Shown here: positions 26,501-36,706 of the stretch, piece by piece
Position numbering within the stretch: position 1 is the stretch's first letter
Layout: each line of letters opens with the position of its first letter
Source: Pisaster brevispinus
Taxonomy: Eukaryota; Echinodermata; Asteroidea; Forcipulatida; Asteriidae
NCBI GenBank assembly: GCA_023634235.1
Contig: JAMKCF010000004.1
Span: 4,753,202-4,817,201, forward strand
Length of the DNA: 64,000 nt
Direction of reading: 5' to 3'
Made by a program: the position numbers and the translations under genes
The notes under the pieces: generated by a model
What the model saw: the letters and a program-made list of their open reading frames with translations, nothing else
Database searches by the model: none
Told to the model about the DNA's origin: nothing

Positions 26501-29184
26501 CTCTGCAGCAAAGAGCTACTGGTAGGCCTATCCTTTATTATTCTTCGGCAGTTGACCAAGAACCTGCTGAAAACCAACGACACCAAAATTGAAGCATATG
26601 GAAGACAAATACCATGCTAATCTTGTGAAAATCATTATGCAAATAAGCCCTAAGAGTTAGCTCTGAATAATGTCTTGTCTAATGACTTGCTTAATTGTCA
26701 CAAGTTACGGCATAACTTTGAATTCCTCCGACTTGAGAGACAGTCTCTACCTCATATGGTTTGGGCCTAACTTTTGCATAGATGAGCAAACCCTAGTGTT
26801 CGCCGTCTCGTACGTAACTACGCAAAAGCTTGCACTGAACCATGTGACGTAGCAAATGTCTTGACAGTCTGAGGAATTCAAATATAAGCGGTAACTTGTG
26901 ATCAAGCAAGTCATTGTACCAGACTCGCAAATGGTGTATTGAAAAATATTATACTTGTGGCGTGTGGCGTGTCGTGGCCGAGCGGATAAGAGCACCGGAC
27001 TCAAGCTCTGGTGTTTCTGATCAGCAGAGTGTGGGTTCGAGTCCTGGTCGTGACACCTGTGTCCTTTAAGCAAGACACTTAACCATGATTGCTTCGTCCT
27101 TCGGATGGGACGTAAAGCCGTAGGTCTCGTGTGTTGTGTAACGCACGTAAAAGAACCCAGTGCACTTATCGAAAAGAGAAAGGGTCCGCCCCGGTGTTCC
27201 TGGTTTGATTGGCAGCATATTGAGCCACAGCACTTTGTAAACCCACTTTGTAAAGGAGTAGGTCTTATACTTCAAACGTAGCCTCCAAATACCTTGCAGG
27301 AAAATACTGAATGTTGAAGCGCCTTGAGCGTCACTGAGTGACCGATTTGAGCGTTATATAAGATGCGATTGTTATTTGGTTATTACTTGGTGTGTTTTTT
27401 TTTTGTCCCCCAGGCCAGTGAAATAACAAAGGCATGTGGAGCCAAGTGGACCTCCATGAATGAAGCTGAGAGGAAACCGTATGCCGAGCTGGCGTTAACT
27501 GACAGAGAGAGGTATCTTGCCCAGGTGAGTTTGGAAGTCACGTCTTAGACGGTTCTATAACTCCCTAACTCCCTAGTGTTACCTGCTTGGGTTCTTTTCC
27601 CTCACTCCAACAAAGTCCAACCTCATGATGGTAACTCAACACCCAAACTGTTGGACTCTTTGATTGTGATGGTACATTATATTCCTGATCCCGTTTAAAG
27701 CGTGGGCAGTTTACTGGTGCAGTCCACAGTCCCAACAGAATCCAGACGAAGCGTGCGGTTGAGCTTTGATGGGTTTTGGGGGGTAGGTAGGAGGCTGTAG
27801 TCTGAAGTTTGTGTTTGGAGAATGTTGGTTTGGGGTAGTAACTGGTCATAACTGCATTGCCAGGACTTCTTAACAGAAAGCGAGGCAGGCCCTAGTATAC
27901 AAATATTGACTGCTTCTTGTGCTATGGTTACTATAACATGTAATACATTGGTTGCTATGGGTCTAGTACATGTTATTGGTTGCTATGGGTATGGTACATG
28001 TACATTGCTTGCTACAGGTAACAAGAGTGCTACACTTGCTCAAAAAAATTGTATTATGACTTAAATCTACGTCATTATTAACCAATTCCTTGCCTTAAAT
28101 CCACAGAGAGAAATGTTCACAAAGAAGCGTGACCCCGACAAGCCCAAGAAGCCAGCCACGGCATATTTCCTCTTCTTGGAAGACTTCCGGAAGAAGATGA
28201 AGGGTATCCCGCTGGAACCGGGTAAGCGTTTGACCGTTATCTGCGGAGAGGAGTGGAATAAACTGACCGATCAGCAGAAGAAGCCCTACCAGGACCAGGT
28301 CGCCATCAAATATCAACTCTATGAGGAAGCCATGAGAGAGTGGAGGCTTAAGGTGAGGGGTGGGGGTCACTGTCAAATTTGGCTGAGCTGTCTTTCTTAT
28401 CTGAGTAAGGGAGACTGAAGGGTGTTAGATGAGGCTCAAGGTGAGGGGTGGTGGTCACAGTCGGGTTTGGCTTAAGTGCCGCATTGGAGCTTGCACTGAA
28501 CTTTGTTTTTTTAAATGGGGGTGGTAATTTTACGGGGAAATACAAAGTTTTCAACCAATTTTGTCAAGGGGCACTAAGGGGATTGTGACAAAAGCCCAAT
28601 AGATGTAGGTGCCATGGGTGAAACCAAAGCCACTCTGGGAAATATAGAGAAACAGGTCTGGTAAGGGTTTACGGCCACTGTCTTATTGGTCTTGGCTGTA
28701 TAGGTAGGTTGTAGAAGTGTAACAAAAGAATGAAGCTAATTTGATTTAGTTAGACTTACCTGAATTGAGCTGGCATTCTCACAGTTTCTCTGATGGTGAC
28801 TGAACATTTCTGTAATTCTTTTCAAAGCAGAAAGGTATTCCTGAACCGCACAAATCGCCAGCACAACCTGCACAGCCGAGCATGAGTCATATGCAGGCAG
28901 CCACCATGCAGCAGCAACATCAGCAGCAGCAGCAGCACCAGCAACAACAACAGCAGCAGCACCGGCAGCACCTCAGCCAGGTCGGCCTGGGCATGAGCAG
29001 CAGCTACAACGGCAGCACGCAGGCGGCCGCTGTCCACCAGCAGATGCAGATGCAGAGGATGCACATGCAGCAGCAGCAGCAGCAGCAGCACCACCATCAC
29101 CAAGCGCCGCAGCCGGATGACGAGGACGAGGACGAGTACGACGACGAGGACGACGACGATCTGGAATATGGGGACGATGAGTAA
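5515..29184 (+). CDS. HMGB-like protein with two HMG boxes, glutamine-rich linker and acidic tail (gene span, 5 exons)
   Basis: The exons are 5515-5518, 24135-24325, 27414-27524, 28107-28352 and 28831-29184. Together they give 302 codons, and every junction agrees in phase. Residues 14-35 are very basic (KRGRKPK, KRKRRPK). HMG box A spans about residues 37-106, with KKPKTGYFYYLEAFRKNF and the GAKW...ERKPY core. Box B spans about 111-180, with KPKKPATAYFLFLEDFRKK and EEWNKL...KKPYQ. Residues 185-280 contain two Q/H-rich runs. The last 22 residues are almost all D and E. HMGB proteins bind and bend DNA in the nucleus without strong sequence preference; the acidic tail usually tunes that binding. 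The poly-Q segment between box B and the tail is unusual for vertebrate HMGB1-3. A role as chromatin architectural factor or co-regulator is inferred from family knowledge. Orthology to a named HMGB is not claimed. Confidence 0.85.
5956..6000 (+). promoter_or_regulatory. CCAAT box followed by TATA-like sequence inside intron 1
   Basis: GGCCAATCAGCGCG begins near 5958 and an A/T run TATACATATAATAA follows about 20-30 bases later. The spacing and order resemble a class II promoter and could mark an alternative start for the HMG-box gene. This rests on motif resemblance alone. Confidence 0.2.
7041..7486. mobile_element. MITE, GGTAGGGTCATA family (degenerate copy)
   Basis: The left end GGTAGGGTCATAG (7042) and the right end TATGACCCC...TTTAA (7469-7485) are imperfect inverted repeats. 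The interior (AATGTAATGCTGGTTTGTAGGCAGAATTATCAAG, given here only as a landmark near 7071-7104) is shared with copies at 35843-36706 and 45723-46133 and a fragment at about 53387. Confidence 0.6.
7985..8163 (+). repeat. interspersed repeat, copy 1 of 3
   Basis: This segment includes TTTCTGGTGATGCACAGAG and AACATCTGGGAGGTTCTTGG. It is closely similar to 21668-21838 (+) and to 39648-39806 in opposite orientation. No coding capacity or terminal repeats are clear. Confidence 0.75.
8457..8603. mobile_element. 147-bp palindromic MITE with AGGCCTGGAA ends
   Basis: The termini are AGGCCTGGAA at 8457 and TTCCAGGCCT ending at 8603. The right half (GGAAGTGCCCTTTG...CCTTGCCCTCTC) matches the right end of the composite element at 2575-3273. 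It has no coding capacity. Confidence 0.7.
8674..9026. mobile_element. 353-bp MITE with CAGGGCTCGAATT ends and 5-bp target duplication
   Basis: The left end CAGGGCTCGAATT (8674) mirrors AATTCGAGCCCTG ending at 9026. The flanks TTAGA (8669-8673) and TTAGA (9027-9031) form a 5-bp target-site duplication. The inner arms repeat ACAAGACC...GGGCTTGT in both orientations. A CAGGG terminus is typical of hAT transposons, so a non-autonomous hAT-related element is the best guess. Confidence 0.75.
9275..9560 (+). repeat. interspersed repeat related to 40110-40400
   Basis: Landmarks are AGATTTGCACATAACTTCC near 9282 and GGTGGAAAACTTCACTTG near 9319. The same order and wording appear at 40120-40400, and fragments appear at 41378-41450 and, reversed, at 53740-53860. 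This looks like a repeat family with an internal CTCxTGACTC...ACAGGTTTGTTATTTCATG block. Confidence 0.6.
10281..10480 (+). repeat. interspersed repeat, uninterrupted copy
   Basis: It starts ATAACACCATTTAGAATGCC and continues through GATAAACACCAAGTAG to CCCTGGTTG near 10470. A second copy at 25617-26130 carries a SINE (25657-26004) in its middle, so this copy represents the unoccupied arrangement. Confidence 0.7.
12419..12784. mobile_element. hAT-like MITE with 15-bp TIRs and perfect 8-bp target duplication
   Basis: The element begins TAAGCTTGGGCGGTT (12419) and ends AACCGCCCAAGCTTA (12784). It is flanked on both sides by TATATAGG (12411-12418 and 12785-12792). An 8-bp duplication is diagnostic of the hAT superfamily. 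The interior is built of repeated CGGTATT and ACGGTA motifs and has no transposase frame. Confidence 0.85.
12850..13030 (+). mobile_element. tRNA-derived SINE, short family
   Basis: The RNA polymerase III B box appears as GGATTCGAATCCC (12979-12991). It is preceded by the A-box region TGTCTAGCGGTGAAACATC. The shared leader (CACTGCTAAAAT...GCCTCTA) and the tail link it to copies at 41450-41660 and 43389-43645. It lies in HMG intron 1. Confidence 0.65.
13700..13800 (-). mobile_element. tRNA-derived SINE head, AGCTCAGTTGG family
   Basis: Read on the minus strand it starts near GGCTAGACAGCTCAGTTGG, has a B box GGTTCAAATCCCC and ends in CGTAGCC. The outer bases can pair as an acceptor stem. The following AAAATTTTCTTTGTTCAAG is shared with 61190-61325 (-) and 62930-63035 (+), which shows a SINE rather than a functional tRNA gene. 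Confidence 0.65.
14500..14645. other. GC-rich unique patch inside intron 1
   Basis: This is a short island of GC- and CpG-rich sequence (GATCCCGGCGCGGCGACAC near 14579) in otherwise AT-rich intron. It has no open frame or repeat similarity that I can see. It could be an intronic regulatory element, which is speculative. Confidence 0.2.
18840..19570 (+). repeat. cluster of TG-microsatellite-led repeats (GGGGACCTATAACAAAAG family)
   Basis: Two copies begin with (TG)n at 18846-18866 and 19337-19353, then read ACATTCAAAC...GGGGACCTATAACAAAAG. The copy at 19374-19445 is intact across GGACAATAGGGTCCCCGG. A third family member at 44035-44096 plus 45280-45330 is split by the foldback transposon. A G run of about 20 bases closes the cluster near 19550-19569. 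Confidence 0.75.
21668..21838 (+). repeat. interspersed repeat, copy 2 of 3
   Basis: It shares TATTTCTGGTGATGCACAG and CATCTGGGAGGTTCTGGG with 7985-8163 (+) and with 39648-39806 (-). Confidence 0.75.
22428..22624. mobile_element. palindromic MITE, CCCAATTTCATAGAGCTGC family
   Basis: The ends are GGGCCCAATTTCATAGAGC at 22428 and GCTCTATGAAATTGGGCC ending at 22624. They form inverted arms of roughly 28 bp including GCTTAAGCA. Relatives lie at 2595-3165, 37281-37509 and 52335-52535. It has no coding capacity. Confidence 0.75.
24135..24325 (+). CDS. HMG-box gene exon 2 (basic N-terminus and first half of box A)
   Basis: The acceptor CTCCGCAATAG ends at 24134 and the donor GTGAGA begins at 24326. 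Translation runs from MMQQHQQLMVSPAKRGRK through KKPKTGYFYYLEAFRKNF to EQIPR, leaving phase 0. Confidence 0.9.
25657..26004 (+). mobile_element. tRNA-derived SINE with (ATT)n tail
   Basis: The head CAGGGCCGAGTGGTTTAGAG and the B box GTTTGAATCCCGG identify a tRNA-derived promoter region. The body CCAGGGAGCTGAGAAAG leads to a tail TTATTATTATTA. An inverted copy lies at 58760-59107. The element sits inside a repeat whose empty form is at 10281-10480. Confidence 0.8.
26680..26935. repeat. foldback repeat, inverted arms of about 50 bp
   Basis: AATGACTTGCTTAATTGTC...GAATTCCTC on the left recurs as its reverse complement GAGGAATTC...CAAGCAAGTCATT on the right. A related segment is at 34860-34950. 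No coding sequence. Confidence 0.6.
26969..27375 (+). mobile_element. tRNA-Leu-derived SINE
   Basis: The first 85 bases resemble a class II tRNA. They include the A box TGGCCGAGCGGATAAGAG, a CAA anticodon in GGACTCAAGCTC, a long variable arm and the B box GGGTTCGAGTCC. The body (GAACCCAGTGCACTTATCG, TTGAAGCGCCTTGAGCG) continues well beyond a tRNA and recurs at 47869-48301. The 3' end stops about 40 bases before the acceptor of HMG exon 3. Confidence 0.85.
27414..27524 (+). CDS. HMG-box gene exon 3 (second half of box A)
   Basis: The acceptor TTTTGTCCCCCAG ends at 27413 and the donor GTGAGT is at 27525. It encodes 37 codons from ASEITKACGAKW to ERYLAQ, including the conserved W and KPY of the HMG fold. 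Phase is 0 at both ends. Confidence 0.9.
28107..28352 (+). CDS. HMG-box gene exon 4 (box B)
   Basis: The acceptor AAATCCACAG ends at 28106 and the donor GTGAGG is at 28353. The 82 codons encode REMFTKKRDPDKPKKPATAY, then FRKKMKGIPLEPGKR, EEWNKL and KKPYQDQVAIKYQLYEEA: a complete second HMG box. Phase is 0 at both ends. Confidence 0.9.
28831..29184 (+). CDS. HMG-box gene exon 5 (poly-Q, acidic tail, stop)
   Basis: The acceptor is a tandem AAGCAG (28825-28830), so inclusion of one extra Gln is possible. The 117 residues contain CAG/CAA-coded Q-rich runs at about 28907-28972 and 29068-29104. A D/E-rich tail begins near 29116, and TAA is at 29182-29184. Confidence 0.9.
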   Translation, partial: KGIPEPHKSPAQPAQPSMSHMQAATMQQQHQQQQQHQQQQQQQHRQHLSQVGLGMSSSYNGSTQAAAVHQQMQMQRMHMQQQQQQQHHHHQAPQPDDEDEDEYDDEDDDDLEYGDDE

Positions 29185-32100
29185 GGCCATACTCAGACCA
29201 CACTGCCCCCACTCCTCCCCCCTAAACTTGTGTCAATACAGACTGTTCCGTAGTGCTTCAGTGATAATAGGTGCAGGTCATTTGTGCCCCATAGAGGCAA
29301 GGACCAATACACAGACTAGCAAAGCAAGAAAGCTACCAGCTTGAGGTTGTAAATGGCCAAGTACCAACTAGGAGCAAGTTCAAAAGCTGTTGTTGTTGTT
29401 TTTTTTAAAATTCAGCTGCTCATCTCGTTTTGTCGAATTCGTTTGTAAACAGTGCAGACATTCTCATTGTAAATTTGTTTTTTGTTTGTCAAGAGATAGA
29501 AAAGAATCCTCTTCAAAAAATTGTCAGTCAGTCACTAATGAAAGCTTTTACTGTATTCGGCTGATTGAACTTATTTACGTCTAATACAGCTAGTTTTCTG
29601 GGGGTTTTTTTCAAGTCGATTTAAGATGAGTTAGTTGCACTGATGAGCTGGGCTCAATGTGAACACTCTGCTTACCGCGGAATTCTGCGCTTACAGCATA
29701 TAGAATCCTGCGCTTGACAGGGTGCCGTAAGAGCAGACGTCTGCGGCAAACAGCGCCACAAAACTTGTCCCTGATGTTTCCTGATTCTCCCCAGAGTTGG
29801 ACATCTCAAACCCGCAAACACGAATGGAGGTTTTGGACAGATTCAAAAAAGAATGGTCTGCTTTGCTTGAAACTGTCCAGCGTCACAGGACACCAGAGTC
29901 CGTCATCCATGGCCCCCACACCTTGGGGTACAAATGGCTGTGCCGATGTTGTCATTGTACATTGTGGGTATTGTGTATTTTTTAGAAGAGTCAAAAAGCT
30001 AAAGCCATTTCTGAGCGTGCACACTGTAGTGTTGTCGTCGTCGTTTTTATTTTACTCGGTTTGTTTTTATTCCTGTCACTTGCCGTAGGCCGTTTTTAGC
30101 TGTTTTTTTTTTTTTAAGAGTGTGCTGTCGGAGGTTCTCCCAACCCAAACCCTTGCCTGGATCCTAATGAATTAGTTACAGAATTAATTAATAGAGAAAT
30201 TGATTACTGCCCGATATTGGCGGCATTTTTATTCTTCAGGTTCTGCTCTGAACCTCAAATAACTCAAAAGTTAGTAGCATGTCACTAAACTGAATTAAGG
30301 CCAGTAATCTTGGGGGAAAAAAAGATTTCTAAACTGAAATGTTGTGGATAAGAAATGTCACTATCATCATCACTTTATTTGTTATTCTTTTAGTTTGTTA
30401 TATAACTTCAGCGTGGTTTTAGTAGTACATTTATATAAAAGTAAGGGATGTGCTTCTACACATCAGGCAACTGGACACAAAGTCAGACGGTTTCAAAGAG
30501 GACTATTTGAAAGTTAACAGTCAAACTGTTTGGTGAGCTGGTGCGAAGGTTTTTTTCTTACACGGGAATAAACGGTCAAGGTGGCTGCATTTTGCGACCT
30601 TTCTCAGATTTCTCTGAGCTTAGAATTTGAGTCAATTGTATGTCTCAAGAGTTGTGTGGCCCTCCTCCATACTCTGACTGTCCCAACAACTCAAATCGTA
30701 CTTGAATGTTAAAGCAATGTGAACTTTAGTTAAAAAAAAAAAAAAAAAACATAACCAAAAAAAAAGCGATGTTGTATACTTTCTGACACTCAGAGCACAG
30801 TGGATTTCAACTTTGAACAAAGCAATAAATCACCAGAAAATAGTTGTGGTGCTGACATAGTAAAACACTTGTACTTAAAAAAAAGAAATAATGACCATGC
30901 CTTTGTAAATTGGATTAGTAAGCAGCACACGGACTCTTGACGGCTAGATGTTTGTTCGCACGCCTTCTTTACCAACAACCGTTCAGCATTTTTTTCTTTA
31001 AAAATTTTTACTTTGTACCAAAGGTGTATGTAGACATTGAGCTTTTACTTCAGCGGCATGCTGTTTGGAAGAATGTAACGAATGGGAAGGAAAAACTTGT
31101 ATACTGCAAAAAATAATAATAATAAAACCGGAGCATTTTAACTAATTGGTATAGTTTGACGGACAGAATGCGTTAATAAATAAGATCGTGACATTCACGA
31201 TTGGGTAAGTCTGATTTCAAAATGGGACCGATCCATTTCATGCAATAGACAGTTTACAACTACGGCGGATATCACTTTTAACAGTCCCCCCAAAAAATAA
31301 CTGGTATTATTGTGTGATTTCCAGTTAAAATTTGAGACAATGAAGTGATTCTGCTGAAGTGTTGCATACTGATTATTACATTGGGCCTATATTGAAGTAG
31401 CCAATGCAGCTAAATGTTAACAGTGGATCCATTTTGTGTATACAAGTCAAGTGCCAACATGGTGATCAAAATAGTAAGTTAAAAAAAAAAATAATAAAAA
31501 GCAAAAAAAAAAAATTTAATTAAAAACTTTAGTGCTTGAGACATAAAGCTGATAGTAGAAGTAGATATTACGAAGAGAGAGACAGACAGAGAAAGTTAAG
31601 AAGAAGAAGAAAAAAATGGCAGAAAATCGGTTCTTTGTTTAAAAAAAAAAACTGTAAGCAAGCATTGTAATTTAGATTTGTAACTGTGCGTTTAATTGTC
31701 TTTGTGTTCCACACGTAAACAGTGTGTTTTAACGCTGTGTATGATTCCCCCCTCCCAGGGGTCGACAAATCACGGTTGAGATCTTGACACCCACCGAGCT
31801 CCAAACTCAATCTCAGAAGAAACAGATTAGATATTGTGTACAAAATAATTTGCAGAGGGGGGTTACTTGACTTATATGAGTAGGAATCTGGTGTGAACAA
31901 AGTTGACAGAAGCGGGAGTGGGCATCTGAACCTTGGCATTTTCTTATTTCTGTGACGGTGTTTATCGTCAATTTTGTTTGATTGGTGGAGCACCTGTACA
32001 GCAATTGAAGGTATTGGGTTTGGATGCTGCTTTTGAAATGTTGTCTTTGTTTACAGACAGAAGCGTTCACTGAACTTTTATCACAAACTATTGGGGGGAA

Positions 32101-33820
32101 AAAACCTCTTTTAATAGCATAGAATCTTGCCAAAGGGGAGGTGCAATATTGGTAGATTTCACATTTCTCAAAAATCAGGAATTTTGTTTATACGCCGGAT
32201 TGATGTGATAATCTTGCTGTGAAATAGTTTTGTCCAAAGAGAATTCAGCTCAAAGAAAATAAACTGCATCTGAAACGTTTAGATCTTTAAAATAACAGAT
32301 GGTATAAAAAAAAGATGAATTTTTCAGTGTAATCTCAAAAAAAAAAACTTCATCACTTCAAAATGGTGAGTAATGTTGATGGTACATCCACAAATTTCTA
32401 GTGGTCTGAAAAAAAAAAAAAAAAAAAAAAAAAACTTTCTTTGAAATAAACTTTAAGAAATTGTTACCAATGTTGTACCTACCCTTTTCACAAACACAAC
32501 GGCAACTTCAGAACATCTCTTAAGAAATATCTGGGTCTCATTTCATTCTTTACCGCAATTCGTTTTTTCATTTTTCGTTTTTTCCAGAGGTGTGTATTAT
32601 AAAAATGTACGAGTATTCTTTCACGATATGGACGTAATTGTTAAAAAAAAAACAAAAAAAAAACACCAACACTAAATCTGCATTGGGCTTCCAGTTTGAC
32701 AACTTGGCGAGTATAGTATGTCGTTAAATGATGAAGCCCTGGGTTTTGCCGATCTCTCGATTTGTCAACCTAGGGAACAGACCTGATTTTTAAAAGGATA
32801 GGTGTTACTAGATGACACAGAACGGTAATTGACGCCGACACAAGGGCCAGAAACAATGTGCGTAGGATGTTATTACGTGTATAAAAAAAAAGTGGTCTAA
32901 ATGATTAGTGGAAGATTGAAGAACACCACGACGAAAAAAAAACCGTGAAGGTGGGAAAATATGTAGATATCCATGACATTTGTGACTTTCTTAGGCTCTG
33001 TTGAGGAAGTATGAATTTTTGTGATCCCCGTTCCCATCCCCCCCCATGTCTTGAAAACGGTGTGACCTTGACCATAATTTTGAAACAAAAGTTTTGAACG
33101 AAGAAACCAGAAGTGATATTTTGTATGTGTTGAACCAAATGACTCTGAAGTGTTTACTGTCAGATTTGAAAAGAGAAAAAAACAAAACACCAAGATAACT
33201 GCTATACATAACTAATGTGAAGAACCATATTTTATTCCCTGTTTTATTGTGTAAAAACAGTATTAAATTATCTTGAATTGTTTTTCCTACAAGTGCCCAG
33301 TGTATGAAGTGTGTATACATTGGAAGCAATTATGTAAATGCCAAATTTTTTGGTGACAATTTTTCGTATTCAGGGATTGGCACGTGTTTAAATTTTTATA
33401 AATGCCAGCCACTTCTTAAAGCTAACGTCCTGAAAGAGGCGTTAACCTGCCCTTTTTCAGTAATTAATATTTAATGTACTGTCTCCCCGTCGTTTTGAGA
33501 TTGTTATACAAACTAAAGTGACAAATCAATCTACCGAATCAAAATCACTGCCAAAAACACACACCAGTAACACACACACACACAGACAAAAAAAACCCAA
33601 AACCTATCCCCGTAAAGAAAAACCAAAAACACCCCCCCTCCCCATCCCCTGTTAATTTTCTAAATAAGTATCAAATAGTTTGGACTATTTTAAAAAGATT
33701 TCTGATAGAAAAACTATAAAAGGACCATTCTCAACATTAAGTATTAGGTGTTTAGGTATTTATGCTGCGTAGCGTTTAGATATTGTTATTCAATAAATGT
33801 ATATTTAAATCGTTTTTGTT
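29185..33820 (+). other. probable long 3' UTR of the HMG-box gene
   Basis: About 4.6 kb downstream of the stop lack the interspersed repeats common elsewhere in the window, and no host reading frame stands out. Several AATAAA signals occur (for example at 32444). The last, CAATAAATG at 33791-33799, is followed by the T-rich CGTTTTTGTTTTTTAG. I take this as the likeliest distal polyadenylation site. Confidence 0.4.
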
Positions 33821-35842
33821 TTTTAGAGTAACTAATAATTAATTGATTAATTAATTAATTAAAATCCTTTTCTTCAAAGCATATCACATAATTTGGAAGG
33901 GTAAGATTCCAATCTTGTCTAAATTTATGAACCTAAACGATAATTATGTTCTGAACGATCTGAAGGCTACATGTAAAAGAAAATTGCTAGTGTAAAACAT
34001 CGTCTTCCTTTAGTGTCTAAATTAATTAAATTGGAGCGATTTGGCATTGAGTTTTCACCCGGGAAGACAACAAGTAAATGTATTTCAACCCTTAATCCCC
34101 AAAGTGTTCGCTTATCTGTTAAATAATTGTAACTGCTTTGGTAAAACCTCATTTTCAATACTTCCAGAAGAGAGAGGCCAACCAAATCTGTGAACTGGGT
34201 GCACCATGTCGTAATGCACTACACAGCAATCCAATTGGTGGCACATATTGCATTGAGATTTTCATTTGCCGGGCTTCGTCATTCTTTTGGAATTGCAGTT
34301 GTGATTAGCCCTATTAAAACCAGTTTTCAAAAATCTGTAAAAAACTTCCTCTAGTTTGCAACCAGTATGAGGTCAAACTCATAAGTGTTTGGGGTGTTGG
34401 TTTTATTGAACAATGAATGTTATTGAGGTCATCGGCTCATAAACAAGGCTAGATTTCCTAAGCAAAGACATATCTTGCTTAATAACAGGGAAATAGGTTA
34501 CCAGCTAAAATATCACGCAATGTATTCTGATTGTAACTTGTGCACTGGTACATTTTTGCTTAGCAGATACAAGATACAAATTTCTTTTGATCCTTGTCAG
34601 ACAGGGAGAGAGCAAAGGACACCTTTCTTCGGTATTCCATTGTTGGGCATTACTAAAATAAACAAATGATAATAAAAAAATACCTATGGTGTGAAAACAT
34701 AGGGTGTATTCAATCAACTCAAAAATTACAAAGTAGTGCAAAGTTACGACTCTTTCCAGACCACACAGCTCTGAGAATACAGAATCTGGTATCTGAGATG
34801 CTCTCGTTTCAAAGTAATGCAAATGATCATCCATTGGCAAAGTTTGATTTGAGTAACGTCTGGTACAATGACTTGCTTAGTCACAAAAGAAGGGTCATCG
34901 TATAAATTCCTCAGACTAAAGATGGTTTTGCGACGTCACACAGCTTGAGAGTAGCTTTTGCATAGTTCCTTATTAGAGGTGTGGAACAACGATACACAAT
35001 TTCTAATGAGTGTGCATAGCACAAGGGTAACAGGTGCTGCTGCTGTACGATGCTTGGCAACGTTTGCACCGAAACACATAAAGTCATTACATTGATTAAA
35101 CCAGACTTTATCAAATTTGACGCATAAATGGCTAAATTTAGTGACTATAATCCTGGGTCTGGGAATGATTCTGCAATAGAATTTCTATGTATTTATCTTG
35201 CTTTTTTTTTAGACTGAATGCAAATATCCAATTGAGAATCAATTAATTAATCTGATTGTCCACCTTTGAATTTAACTTATAATTAAAATTATGAATATAA
35301 ATTAAGCCCTTGTAAATCTTGGATTTTCAAGTAAAAATTTCGTGCACTAGGCCAAAGTATTGTTGAATTTAAAAAAAATCACCTTTTGATACCCTTGATT
35401 TTGTATGTATCTCAGCCGGGGTGATTTTATAAACTAATTTAAGACCATCCTTGCCATTCTGTTGATAAAAAAGACTATCAAAGATTCCACGTTTTAACTC
35501 GGACCATTTATAAACAAAGTATTGTATTTTTCCTGATCTTTTTAGCCTATTTTGTTGTTGTTATCACTGTACATTATTGCAAATCTTGTTGCTTAAAATC
35601 AAAATATTTTTATTTCGTAGACTTTGTGAGTACTGTCAGTTAGTGTTCTAAAGCAACTCAAAAAAAAAAATAAACGAAAAAAAAAACACCAAACCTTTTT
35701 GAAGAAATGACTGTGTTATAACTGTTTGTGCAGCTCCAATAGGGAGCACAATAAATACGCAAGAAATTGGTCCCCCAAACAATTGGTGGTGGTTTTTCTT
35801 ATTTTGTTCATCTTCTTGAAAAATAATTTCAAGTAAGTAAAG
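33821..35842. other. intergenic sequence without recognised gene
   Basis: AT-rich sequence with AATTAATTAATT low complexity near 33840. Degenerate pieces of the GCTTAAGCA palindromic family lie near 34450-34570, and a segment related to 26850-26950 lies at 34860-34950. I see no supportable gene. Confidence 0.4.
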
Positions 35843-36706
35843 GTCTAATGTAATGCTGATTTATAGACAAAATTATTAAGAATGAGTCATTGAAAGTGTA
35901 AGTTTCAGCTAAATAGTGTCTACTTCCTGAGAAAACAGCGAAAAATGTCACAGTATTTTCATCAAGTACATCCGGCTTAGCGAGGTGACGGTGGATACCA
36001 ACCGCATTTCTGGCTGCAGCATTCACAAACAGACATTAGGGAAGTTGGAATCTAAAAAATTTACCTCAAGTTGATCTTTGGAGAAAATGTGGGTCAAATA
36101 TTGAAAAAGAAATTACAAGAGGGCAAGTCCAGCATTTTCACAAAATTTTGACAAAAAGTAACAAAAATTACAAGAGGTAAGTCAAGCATTTTGCCAAATT
36201 TGGGCCTAATATTGTAAAAAATTGCAAGAGGCAAGTCCAGCATTTTTATCGATTTGGTCCAAATATTAAAAAAAAAATCCCAAGGATCCTACCTTGATCC
36301 GAGGCCACCATTTTCCCTAAAAAAATTAATTTGGGCCAAAATTTTTACAAATCACAAGGGGGTAAGTCCAGCATTTTCACAAAATTTGTGCCAAAAAGTG
36401 AAACAAATCTCAAGAGGTAAGTCGAGCCTTTTACAAAATTTGTGCCAAAAAGTGAAAAAATCGCAAGGGGTAAGCCCAGCATTTTTTATAAAATTTTGGC
36501 AAAAAATTTAAGAAATGACAAGGGGTAAGTCCAGCATTGTTATGAAAATTGGGGCAAGTCGACATACATTTATTGATTACTAGTCAACAGACCAAATCAT
36601 TTAGCAGGATGCTTACTACCATTATCATCTTTATAACAAGAGGGGCATGCGGATGAAAATGACACAATTTGAAGTCAAGGTCATAACTGAGGTATGACCT
36701 TACCTT
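35843..36706. mobile_element. MITE of the GGTAGGGTCATA family, expanded by an internal tandem repeat
   Basis: The left part (AATGTAATGCTGATTTATAG) matches 45723-46133 and 7041-7486. The right end reads GGTATGACCTTACCTTTAA. The interior, about 36090-36560, holds roughly eight degenerate units of 55-65 bp, each containing CAAGRGGTAAGTCCAGCATTTT-like wording. Confidence 0.6.

Noticed and set aside
26969..27055. Functional tRNA-Leu(CAA) gene
   Set aside because: The tRNA-like head continues into a 400-bp body shared with 47869-48301 and the acceptor stem is imperfect, so it is a SINE.
28822..29190. Leucine/valine-rich minus-strand frame
   Set aside because: Antisense of the CAG and GAC repeats of HMG exon 5.
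29714..30088. 124-codon plus-strand frame downstream of the HMG stop
   Set aside because: No domain, no splice sites, low-complexity C-terminus; falls in the presumed 3' UTR.
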